Part shown: positions 31,621 to 39,337 of the stretch, in pieces
How the letters are laid out: each line of letters begins with the position of its first letter
Position numbering within the stretch: position 1 is the stretch's first letter
Assembly: GCF_016756315.1 (NCBI RefSeq)
Contig: NZ_AP024235.1
Coordinates: 124,001 to 188,000, forward strand
DNA: 64,000 nt
Direction: 5' to 3'
From: Alteromonas sp. KC3
GTDB taxonomy: Bacteria; Pseudomonadota; Gammaproteobacteria; Enterobacterales; Alteromonadaceae
The notes under the pieces: model-generated
Database searches by the model: none
Told to the model about the DNA's origin: nothing
Seen by the model: the letters and a program-made list of their open reading frames with translations, nothing else
Made by a program: the position numbers and the translations under genes

Positions 31621-32651
31621 TGCTAAGTGTAAGTAATTTGTCAGTGAATTATGGGTCTACCCGCGTAGTCGACAAGTTAAATGTAGAACTTGGGCAAGAC
31701 GAAATTCTGATGTTAGTGGGACCGACAGGATGTGGCAAAACTACCATTCTTCAAGCATTAGCAGGGCTTATTCCAATTTCAGAGGGCAGCATGCGCCTTG
31801 GGAGTTGGGAAAGTACGGCAAATAAACACGTACCACCAGAAAAACGTAATGTGGGAATGGTGTTTCAAGACTTTGCACTGTTTCCACACTTAACGGTTCA
31901 ACAAAACGTCTGCTTTCGTTTAAAAGACACAGCATTGGCCGACCACTGGCTGAACCTACTTGGATTAGACGCTTTTCGCGATGCCAAGCCTGCTCGTCTT
32001 TCTGGCGGTCAAAAACAACGGGTTGCATTGGCGCGAACGCTGGCGCATGAACCCGCTTTTGTATTATTAGACGAACCTCTTTCTAACCTAGATGCAGCGC
32101 TTAAAGACAGTCTGCGTTGGGAAATCCGCGATGCGCTTAAAAAAGCCGGTGTCCCCGCTATTTGGGTCACCCACGATCAGGACGAAGCGCTGAGCGTTGG
32201 CGACCGCGTGGGTATTTTGAATAAAGGGGTACTGGAGCAACTTGATACACCTGAAGCCTGCTATTCCATGCCTGCTAGTCGTTTTGTTGCACGCTTTATG
32301 GGGGAAGCCAGCTTTCTAAAGGCCACTTTCAATAACAGCGCAAATAATCCCGACAATGTGGTTATTACCGATATCGGCAATGTGCCTGGGACACCGCTTC
32401 AAGGTGCAAATGGCAATGTTGACTTGTTGGTACGCCCTGATGATCTAAGCTTAAGTGCAACGCACCCACAACCCAATGGGATTGTTGATTGGGTGCGCTA
32501 TGAAGGCGAAAGCCGTTTATATGCGGTAACGCTAGATAATGGTAGTCAGCTTAAGGTTCGAGTTAGCCACGAAAATGCGATTAAGCCCGGTACTCGTGCG
32601 CACATGGCACTTATTACTACACACCCACTGGCTGTATTTCCTCGAGACTAA
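31620..32651 (+). CDS. Ferric-iron ABC transporter ATPase (FbpC type)
   Basis: 343 residues. Walker A GPTGCGKTT at residues 34-42, Q-loop FQDFALFPHL, signature LSGGQKQR, Walker B FVLLDEPLSNLD and the switch His in WVTHDQDEAL. A C-terminal TOBE-like regulatory domain follows (about 240-343). It powers the adjacent permease. The usual serine of GPSGCGKT is a threonine here, a conservative change. Confidence 0.94.
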   Translation: MLSVSNLSVNYGSTRVVDKLNVELGQDEILMLVGPTGCGKTTILQALAGLIPISEGSMRLGSWESTANKHVPPEKRNVGMVFQDFALFPHLTVQQNVCFRLKDTALADHWLNLLGLDAFRDAKPARLSGGQKQRVALARTLAHEPAFVLLDEPLSNLDAALKDSLRWEIRDALKKAGVPAIWVTHDQDEALSVGDRVGILNKGVLEQLDTPEACYSMPASRFVARFMGEASFLKATFNNSANNPDNVVITDIGNVPGTPLQGANGNVDLLVRPDDLSLSATHPQPNGIVDWVRYEGESRLYAVTLDNGSQLKVRVSHENAIKPGTRAHMALITTHPLAVFPRD

Positions 32652-32654
32652 ATT

Positions 32655-33836
32655 GTGATAAAACGCGACGTTATAATTATTGGTGCAGGGGCTGCAGGGC
32701 TTTTTTGTGCCGCTCAAGCAGGGGCTCGCGGCCGCAGCGTTGAAGTGCTCGATCATGCCAAGAAGGTGGGGCGAAAAATTCTGATGTCTGGCGGGGGGCG
32801 TTGCAATTTCACCAATATGTACGCAAGCCCTGAAAACTTTCTTTCCCAAAATCCCCATTTTTGTAAGTCAGCCCTTAGCCGCTATACCCAGTGGGATTTT
32901 ATCGGTCTCGTTGCCGAGCACGGAATCGCCTATCATGAAAAAACACTGGGCCAATTATTTTGCGACGATAGCGCCAAAGACATTGTTGATTTATTACTGA
33001 ATGAATGCACTAAGGCGGGGGTGACAATTACCACTCGTTGCGAAATATTGTCGGTTGAAAAAAGTGAAAGTGGGTACTTACTGTCTACGTCAAACGGCGA
33101 TTATCAGTGTGAATCATTAGTTATTGCCACAGGTGGTTTGAGCATGCCCAAACTCGGGGCAACGCCATTTGGATATAAAATTGCCGAACAATTTGGTTTG
33201 AATGTGCTGCCTACACGTGCTGCGCTAGTGCCCTTTACCTTGCACGATAAAGACAAAGATACATTGGCTGAGCTAAGTGGTATAGCGGTCGATGTGTACG
33301 CAAGCTGCAACGATACCACGTTCAAAGAGGCTATGTTATTTACTCATCGGGGCCTAAGCGGCCCAGCAATGCTGCAAATTTCTAGCTATTGGGAAGCGGG
33401 CGATACATTAAGTATTAATACACTGCCCAATGAGGACACTCACGCGTTGATTAACGCCGCGCGGGAAAAAACACCCGATGCACTGCTTGCCACGTGTTTA
33501 AGTAAAGTGTTTCCAAAGCGAATGGTACAGAGCTTTATTGAATACAACGAATGGCGCAACGTACCTGTTAAGCAACTCACTCACGGTGAGTGTGACGCCA
33601 TAGCAAATACACTTGAAAATTGGCAAATAAAACCTAACGGCACAGAAGGTTATCGCACTGCAGAGGTAACCATTGGCGGGGTTGATACCAATGAATTGTC
33701 ATCAAAAACCATGATGGCGAAGAACGTAGACGGCCTTTATTTCATTGGTGAAGTTGTTGATGTTACAGGCTGGCTTGGAGGCTTTAACTTCCAGTGGGCA
33801 TGGAGCAGTGGTTGGGCTGCAGGGCAGGTGGTGTAA
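32655..33836 (+). CDS. HI0933-family (BaiN-like) FAD-dependent oxidoreductase
   Basis: 393 residues. Dinucleotide-binding motif IIGAGAAGLFCA near the N-terminus, then KVGRKILMSGGGRCNFTN, a family hallmark. LVIATGGLSMPKLGAT and a C-terminal FIGEVVDVTGWLGGFNFQWAWSSG complete the FAD-binding signature. The GTG start is three bases after the ATPase stop, so it may be cotranscribed with the iron operon. The substrate is unknown. A link to iron (for example reduction) is only inference from position. Confidence 0.9.
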   Translation: MIKRDVIIIGAGAAGLFCAAQAGARGRSVEVLDHAKKVGRKILMSGGGRCNFTNMYASPENFLSQNPHFCKSALSRYTQWDFIGLVAEHGIAYHEKTLGQLFCDDSAKDIVDLLLNECTKAGVTITTRCEILSVEKSESGYLLSTSNGDYQCESLVIATGGLSMPKLGATPFGYKIAEQFGLNVLPTRAALVPFTLHDKDKDTLAELSGIAVDVYASCNDTTFKEAMLFTHRGLSGPAMLQISSYWEAGDTLSINTLPNEDTHALINAAREKTPDALLATCLSKVFPKRMVQSFIEYNEWRNVPVKQLTHGECDAIANTLENWQIKPNGTEGYRTAEVTIGGVDTNELSSKTMMAKNVDGLYFIGEVVDVTGWLGGFNFQWAWSSGWAAGQVV

Positions 33837-33850
33837 ACCTGCCATATAGT

Positions 33851-34612
33851 CTAATGATACTGCACCAGCATATACGCCCATACGCCACCTTCTGGCATCA
33901 TGAAAATGGTTGGTGCGCTTGTACCACTTACACCAGGAACGCCGTTATTGGTTAGTGACATATGCAATCTAACAAGTGCAATTTGGTCTTGCGCCGCAAG
34001 GGTTATTTCACAACGCCCCTGCATACAAATAACGTCAAGAATAGTCATTTCTGGATCACTGCTATTCACTATCAAATAGTCTTCAATTGCTTGCTCTATG
34101 TCTTGGCGTGTTCCCAAATCCTTTTCAATAGAATGCTCGGCTATAGGAGCATTTAAAAAGTCATTATTCTTTAAAATTTGTTCGAACATCATTTCTGCGC
34201 TTTGTTCTCCCATATGCTCAGTCATCGCGCGTTTCAGCTCGGCTTTATGGCGCTTGGCCCACTGTACTAATTCTTGTTGCGCCAACGGGTATTTCACTTC
34301 GTTACTCGCTACACCATCTAGTGAAATTTCTGGTGAAGCAATTTCTACCGCAATATTCGAAATCGACGCATCCTGCTCGTTGCGTTGATGTTGAGCGTAA
34401 TGTGAGGAAGGCATGACATCATCACAGTGGTGAGAGCCTGCAATGTTAGTGTCTTTTGACATGTCGCTAGCGATGTCGTTGTGCGCACCATTTTGCGCAG
34501 ATCTTTTATTTAATGCGGTGTCCTCTATTGTAGAAGACGCCTTGTATTCACCCGCAAAAAAGCCTGCAGTGAAAATGCCGATAGCCAACAGCGCAAATAG
34601 TACATACTTCAT
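33851..34612 (-). CDS. Single-pass membrane protein of unknown function
   Basis: 253 residues. One N-terminal hydrophobic helix (about 3-21) ends in AGFFAGEY, so it is an anchored or exported protein. A His/Asp/Ser-rich linker follows, then a helical region with WAKRHKAELKRAMTEHMGEQ and a C-terminal domain holding a CMQGRC pair that may form a disulfide. AAGGAA lies six bases before the ATG. No known family is recognised. It is convergent with the flavoprotein gene, 14 bases apart. Confidence 0.65.
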   Translation of the reverse strand: MKYVLFALLAIGIFTAGFFAGEYKASSTIEDTALNKRSAQNGAHNDIASDMSKDTNIAGSHHCDDVMPSSHYAQHQRNEQDASISNIAVEIASPEISLDGVASNEVKYPLAQQELVQWAKRHKAELKRAMTEHMGEQSAEMMFEQILKNNDFLNAPIAEHSIEKDLGTRQDIEQAIEDYLIVNSSDPEMTILDVICMQGRCEITLAAQDQIALVRLHMSLTNNGVPGVSGTSAPTIFMMPEGGVWAYMLVQYH

Positions 34613-34812
34613 TAATACTTCCTTGTTAAAACGTATCTCAAAACAATATCAGTGCCAGATACTTTGCTCAACATACAAGTGCTCTTTTGTTGCGTTGCTT
34701 TTTTATCGTTAGTTCATCTAAAGCGCGGGAAGCATACTAATACGCGTGTAAAAACTGGCAGTCTTTGGGTATCGCGCTACGCTTTCATTAAATAAAAACA
34801 AGAACATGTGTT

Positions 34813-36168
34813 ATGCGACGACCAGCCAGATTGATGCGGATTGTATTTACCAGTATTTTGTTAACGACTACCAGTGCCTACGGCAGTGATCATGTGCCGC
34901 TTGATGCTAAGTCATCCGACCCTAATGTAATGGGGTGGATGCAAGGCTTCCCCCCATCAGATGAAAAGTTAATTACCCAGCCAGACAGTAACTATTTTAG
35001 TTTTCCAAAGCTTCGTTGGTCAGTGTGTCATTTACGGGAGTTTTTGCCTACACGCGAGATAAGTAGAGGGTTAGGTAACGCTTTATCTCTTAACTATCTA
35101 TCTGAAAATGACCTAGATGACATGGCTCAAAAAATCAATTCGTTGTCGTTTACGCCGTTGAACAGTGACCAATCGATGACATGGGAAGAGTCACTTTTTG
35201 CTAACTACACCGACGGCATATTGGTGATTCACGAAGGGCGCGTAGTGTATGAACGCTATTTTGGTTGTTTAGACGAATATGGTCAGCATGCAGCTATGTC
35301 GATGACAAAATCAGTTACAGGTTTACTGGCAGAAATACTGGTCGCTAACGGCGAATTAGATGACCAAATGCGAGTCAAAGAGGTCGTGCCTGAAATTGCC
35401 GGTAGTGCATTTGCTAACGCAACTGTAAGACAAGTAATGGATATGACCACTGGCGTAGCGTTTTCTGAAGACTATGCTGATCCTAACGCAGCAATTTGGA
35501 CTTATTCTCGTGCTGCTAGCCCGTTGCCTAAAGCTAAAGAGTACAAAGGTCCGAACGGCTATTGGGAATACTTACAAACGGTTCAAGTAGAGGGCAAACA
35601 CGGTGAATACTTTCACTATAAAACAATAAATTCAGATATGTTGGGTTGGATCATTAGTAAAGTTGCTAAGCGCTCTGTCACTGAACTAACCAGCGAGTTG
35701 CTTTGGCAGCCCATGGGGGCAGAGCAAAGTGCGTATCAAACTGTTGATGGAAAAGGTGTGGCTTTTGCTGGTGGAGGTATATCAGCGGGTTTACGTGATT
35801 TAGGGCGGCTGGGATTATTAGTACTTAATGAAGGTGCGATAAACGCTAAGCAAGTATTTCCTTCACAGGTAGTGCAAAGCATAAAAAAAGGCGGGGACCG
35901 CGCAAAATTCACCAATGCATTTCCTACGCTTCCTGGGGCCAGTTATAAAAGCCAGTGGTGGGTTTTTCACAATGAACACAATGCGTTTGCCGCACGAGGT
36001 GTTCATGGGCAAACCATCTATATCGATCCTACAGCCAATATGGTTCTTGTGAGATTCGCATCTCATCCCAAGGCGAAAAACGGCTATATCGACCCAACCT
36101 CACTGCCTGCTTATCATGCATTGGCTAAGTTTCTTATAGCCAACAAGGGTGATAGTGATACGCTCTAA
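34813..36168 (+). CDS. Exported serine hydrolase, NylB-like (beta-lactamase superfamily)
   Basis: 451 residues with an N-terminal signal-like stretch (about residues 8-22 from the first Met). The SxxK motif is SMTKS. The surrounding region (DGILVIHEGRVVYERYFG, RQVMDMTTGVAFSEDYADP, INSDMLGWIISKV, GGGISAGLRDLGRLG) fits the 6-aminohexanoate-dimer hydrolase/beta-lactamase C group. The actual substrate is unknown. The first ATG lacks a Shine-Dalgarno, and one seven codons later (34834) is possible. The stop codon overlaps that of the next, convergent gene. Confidence 0.85.
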   Translation: MRRPARLMRIVFTSILLTTTSAYGSDHVPLDAKSSDPNVMGWMQGFPPSDEKLITQPDSNYFSFPKLRWSVCHLREFLPTREISRGLGNALSLNYLSENDLDDMAQKINSLSFTPLNSDQSMTWEESLFANYTDGILVIHEGRVVYERYFGCLDEYGQHAAMSMTKSVTGLLAEILVANGELDDQMRVKEVVPEIAGSAFANATVRQVMDMTTGVAFSEDYADPNAAIWTYSRAASPLPKAKEYKGPNGYWEYLQTVQVEGKHGEYFHYKTINSDMLGWIISKVAKRSVTELTSELLWQPMGAEQSAYQTVDGKGVAFAGGGISAGLRDLGRLGLLVLNEGAINAKQVFPSQVVQSIKKGGDRAKFTNAFPTLPGASYKSQWWVFHNEHNAFAARGVHGQTIYIDPTANMVLVRFASHPKAKNGYIDPTSLPAYHALAKFLIANKGDSDTL

Positions 36169-36632
36169 AAAGCAAAGCCAATGGCGACGCCTGCCACAAT
36201 CGCGTCGGCATGGTCTTTGTGGTAATCGTAATGAAGCTGTGGTGAAAGGGTGAGACCAGATATTTCAAACTCGTAGAGTAAGCCTAAACGTGCCACTTCT
36301 ATTTTATCGCCGCCATGAAACTCTATACCTAGACCTATTTGGGCGATAAAGCTATTAGTAATGTGTAAATCGGCAACAAGTAGATACGTATAGGCGTCAA
36401 TATCTTCAAACGCATATTCCGCCACTACGCCAAGTCCTAAGAAATCACTCACGCGGTATTCATAGTCAAAACCAACCGTAAATGCGCTGCCAGCTTCATC
36501 TACATCCGTCGATGCCAGTAACACTGAAACATGGTGTGGTGAATCATGCCAATCATGGGGCGTTGCCTTAGAATGTGCATGATATCCAAGTAGAAGACTA
36601 AAGGTGGCAAAAATACTTACACTTTTAAGCAT
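36165..36632 (-). CDS. Small outer-membrane beta-barrel-like protein
   Basis: 155 residues with a signal peptide (hydrophobic about 4-16), then alternating polar/hydrophobic strands and a terminal Phe (GFAF), the pattern of a small outer-membrane barrel. HHVSVLLASTDVDEAGSAFTVGFDY and the following strands look like an eight-strand barrel. The family is not identified. The gene overlaps the end of the NylB-like gene on the other strand by four bases. Confidence 0.7.
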   Translation of the reverse strand: MLKSVSIFATFSLLLGYHAHSKATPHDWHDSPHHVSVLLASTDVDEAGSAFTVGFDYEYRVSDFLGLGVVAEYAFEDIDAYTYLLVADLHITNSFIAQIGLGIEFHGGDKIEVARLGLLYEFEISGLTLSPQLHYDYHKDHADAIVAGVAIGFAF

Positions 36633-36810
36633 AGCGAGTTAACACTGTTAATATAGCACGTATTCAGTTTTGTTATGACTCTTATAATCGTAGGTGAAAA
36701 TATTCAACTATGCTTACCTTTTAGTCATCAAAATTAAACCATAGTGCAAAGTGCTTGGTTGAACTGCCTCTTCAATTTGCCAGCTATTTTCCTTAGGTAT
36801 TTGATAAAGC

Positions 36811-36840
36811 GCACAAAAGAGGGCGAGCCCCCTTTTGTGC
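36811..36840. repeat. 30-base near-perfect palindrome
   Basis: GCACAAAAG-A-GGGC-GA-GCCC-C-CTTTTGTGC, one mismatch. It starts 11 bases beyond the stop of the outer-membrane protein gene (minus). It may be its terminator although no strong T-run follows on the minus strand. About 180 bases between this and 36632 hold no other feature I can support. Confidence 0.6.
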
Positions 36841-36850
36841 AAAAAGACTC

Positions 36851-37462
36851 CTAAAACTGATAGCGGGCATAAATGCCGAATACTTCTGAATCTGAGTATT
36901 TCGTATATTCTGCACCAACCGCAAGGTTGCTCCATGAATACTGAGTACCAAGGTTGTATGCCTTTTGGTCGCTTCCTTCGTCCCAGAATTGCCATTCAAG
37001 GCCGGCGAAAAGCTCCCAGTTTTTCATTACCATATGGCGAATATTGGTTTCTAACATATAGTAATTCGTACCTGTTGATGCAGACTCCTGTCCATTGCTT
37101 AAGCCCAGCTCAATATCACCATAACCAACTTGTGCATCAAGAGCAGTAGCGGCAGAAAAGCGGTGGATATAGCCTAGTGAGACCTCCCACTTCTCTACAT
37201 CAAAATCGAAATCAAACTCTGCGTTACTCGCGTCGTCACTAGCGTCAAAATACATAGCTTCTGCAAAAAGGTTGTAGCCCAACTCTTTGCTTGCCTTTAG
37301 CTGAAATCCTTTAGCATCAAATTCAGGAATGTCAGCAAAATCGGTTTGCACAGCACCAAGTTGCACGTAATCGTAGGATAGCGGCGTGGTTTGGCCAAAC
37401 GTGCTAGCGCTAAAGCATAAAGGAACGCTAAGTAGCGCTGGAAGAATTAATAACTTTTTCAT
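36851..37462 (-). CDS. Outer-membrane beta-barrel protein
   Basis: 203 residues from the ATG at 37462 (the frame stays open to 37495). The signal peptide MKKLLILPALLSVPLCFSAS is clear. The body is a run of amphipathic strands such as LGAVQTDFADIP, LGYNLFAEAMYF, WEVSLGYIHRF and LAVGAEYTKYSDSEVFG. It ends in YARYQF, the C-terminal aromatic signature recognised by BAM. It is probably an eight- to ten-strand barrel. Ligand and family are not identified. Confidence 0.8.
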   Translation of the reverse strand: MKKLLILPALLSVPLCFSASTFGQTTPLSYDYVQLGAVQTDFADIPEFDAKGFQLKASKELGYNLFAEAMYFDASDDASNAEFDFDFDVEKWEVSLGYIHRFSAATALDAQVGYGDIELGLSNGQESASTGTNYYMLETNIRHMVMKNWELFAGLEWQFWDEGSDQKAYNLGTQYSWSNLAVGAEYTKYSDSEVFGIYARYQF

Positions 37463-37722
37463 AACAATGTCCGTATTAGGTTGAGAACAGCGCAAAGGTT
37501 AATAGACTGAAAGTGAATATAGGGTGAACAAAGTTTTATAAAATAACGGAAGTGAGAATTCATCGATAACGATTGATTAGTTCTCTGAATCTACAATTTT
37601 GGACTACCCTTTAGTAATCGTGTTTCCGCCTTTCTCGTCAATACGGCAAGGTATATGGCAATAATTTGAAAGGAGAGATGTGTCAGACGGATTTGGTATG
37701 GTGGTAATGACAAGGCAAATCT

Positions 37723-39297
37723 ATGACAGTGCAAGTAACGCGGCATTTGATTCGTTTTTGGTTTTCAGTGGCCTTGCTCGTGGCAAGCTCCACCGTGTTT
37801 GCAGATTGCCTTTTAACGTCCAATGAATTAGCACCAGAAACCGTTGAAACACCTGTCGACCGACTAGTATTGGCCGAAGGCCTTCAGCGTATTTCCTTAT
37901 CATGTAATGTTTCTCAGCCTTCTATTCTTCACTTCGAACGCAATTACATTGCATTTGCTCAGCTATACGACGACAAAATGCAGCAGGTACAATCGCTACG
38001 AAGCAGTAGAGCAAGCTTCGTTATTCCCCAAGGTCAGCACACCTTTGTGCTAGACGTTAGCGCTCAAGTAAGTGTACCGCTTAACATCAAAGTAAGTTCG
38101 CTTTTTGAATATCAAAAATTGGTGTCGGTGCACACCTTAACTCTGAGTGTATTCATTGGCTTTTGCCTTGCGCTTACCGTCTACGTGGGTATTTTAGGGA
38201 ACAGCATAAAAAATAACGGTTTTTACTCTTACAGCTTTTACGTGCTAAACGCGGCTATCTTCTTTTTGCTTCAAGAAGGGCTGATGAATATCGTTTTCCC
38301 AAGCGTTAACTTCTTCAACGACTTTCAGTTCCACTTATTCTTTGCTGGTATAACCGTTTTTGCTGCGGTGAATTTTCTAGACAAGCTATTGGACTTCAAA
38401 GCATTGCTGCGCCATTGGCAACGAAATTTCATTATTAGTATGGCTTATCTTGCGATGTTTTTGGCTTTCTTGCAGGTGTTTTTATCATCGGCAAATGCCA
38501 TGAAAGTAAATGAATTACTTAGCCTGATAACCCTTATTACTATGGTGTGTACTTTCTCAAGTTGCGTTTACGCGTGCGTAAGAAAGGTGCACTGCTCTTA
38601 TTTGGTAATGAGTGGCATTGCCATCATGGTTAGTGCCATGTCGTTTCGTTTAATTTTGGGTGAAACGTCTGTGTTCCTATATCGATACGGGCTTATCATC
38701 GGTATTACGTTGGAAGCGTTTATTTTTGCGGTTGCCACTTCAAGAAAAGTGAAGAAGCTAGACGACGATAGGCTGGCCGCGTTTAAACGGGCATCTACCG
38801 ATGCTTTGTGCGCAGTGCTTAATCGCAGTGGTTGGGAAGGGGTAGCGCGCAATGTATTGGATACATTCAATAAAGAAGGCGGTTTTCTAACACTGCTTTT
38901 CATCGATCTTGATGACTTTAAGGCTGTCAACGATGCTTATGGTCATGCTACAGGCGACGACATTTTAAGAGTCATTGCCAAAATACTTAAAAGTCGGTGT
39001 CGAGACCAAGATGTAGTTGGACGCTTAGGCGGTGATGAGTTTGTAGTATTAAGTCACTGTTACAGCGAAAAGCAAGCAAAGCGCCTTGCCGAGCGCATCG
39101 AAGACAGTTTGCTGGAACGCGACATACGCACAGATAACTATTCCATTCCTATCACCGCAAGTGTTGGTACCTATATTACTAACGAAAAGTGTAAAAGTGT
39201 TGATGAGCTATTGGACAAGGCTGATGCCCTTATGTATGTCACCAAAGCAAGGCACAAAAAAACATTGGTTACAGAAGGTATTCAAGGAACCTTTTAG
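37723..39297 (+). CDS. Membrane diguanylate cyclase with 7TMR-DISM-like sensor
   Basis: 524 residues. Signal peptide, periplasmic domain (about 27-135), then seven membrane helices (about 140-345) in the 7TMR-DISM style, and a C-terminal GGDEF domain from TDALCAVLNRSGW. LDDFKAVNDAYGHATGD and LGGDEF are intact, and an RxxD inhibitory site (RDQD) sits five residues before the active site. It probably makes c-di-GMP in response to an extracellular ligand. It is convergent with the M14 peptidase gene. Confidence 0.9.
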   Translation: MTVQVTRHLIRFWFSVALLVASSTVFADCLLTSNELAPETVETPVDRLVLAEGLQRISLSCNVSQPSILHFERNYIAFAQLYDDKMQQVQSLRSSRASFVIPQGQHTFVLDVSAQVSVPLNIKVSSLFEYQKLVSVHTLTLSVFIGFCLALTVYVGILGNSIKNNGFYSYSFYVLNAAIFFLLQEGLMNIVFPSVNFFNDFQFHLFFAGITVFAAVNFLDKLLDFKALLRHWQRNFIISMAYLAMFLAFLQVFLSSANAMKVNELLSLITLITMVCTFSSCVYACVRKVHCSYLVMSGIAIMVSAMSFRLILGETSVFLYRYGLIIGITLEAFIFAVATSRKVKKLDDDRLAAFKRASTDALCAVLNRSGWEGVARNVLDTFNKEGGFLTLLFIDLDDFKAVNDAYGHATGDDILRVIAKILKSRCRDQDVVGRLGGDEFVVLSHCYSEKQAKRLAERIEDSLLERDIRTDNYSIPITASVGTYITNEKCKSVDELLDKADALMYVTKARHKKTLVTEGIQGTF

Positions 39298-39301
39298 GTG
39301 T

Positions 39302-39326
39302 GTAGTGGCGCGTGAAACGCCACTAC
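39302..39326. terminator. Hairpin between convergent genes
   Basis: Perfect 9-bp stem GTAGTGGCG/CGCCACTAC with a seven-base loop in the 40-base gap between two convergent stops. The T-run is poor on both strands. Confidence 0.45.
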
Positions 39327-39337
39327 CTGATAAAGTG

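Noticed and set aside
36714..36995. 93-residue minus-strand open frame
   Set aside because: It overlaps the outer-membrane protein gene end and the palindrome; it has no RBS and no domain.
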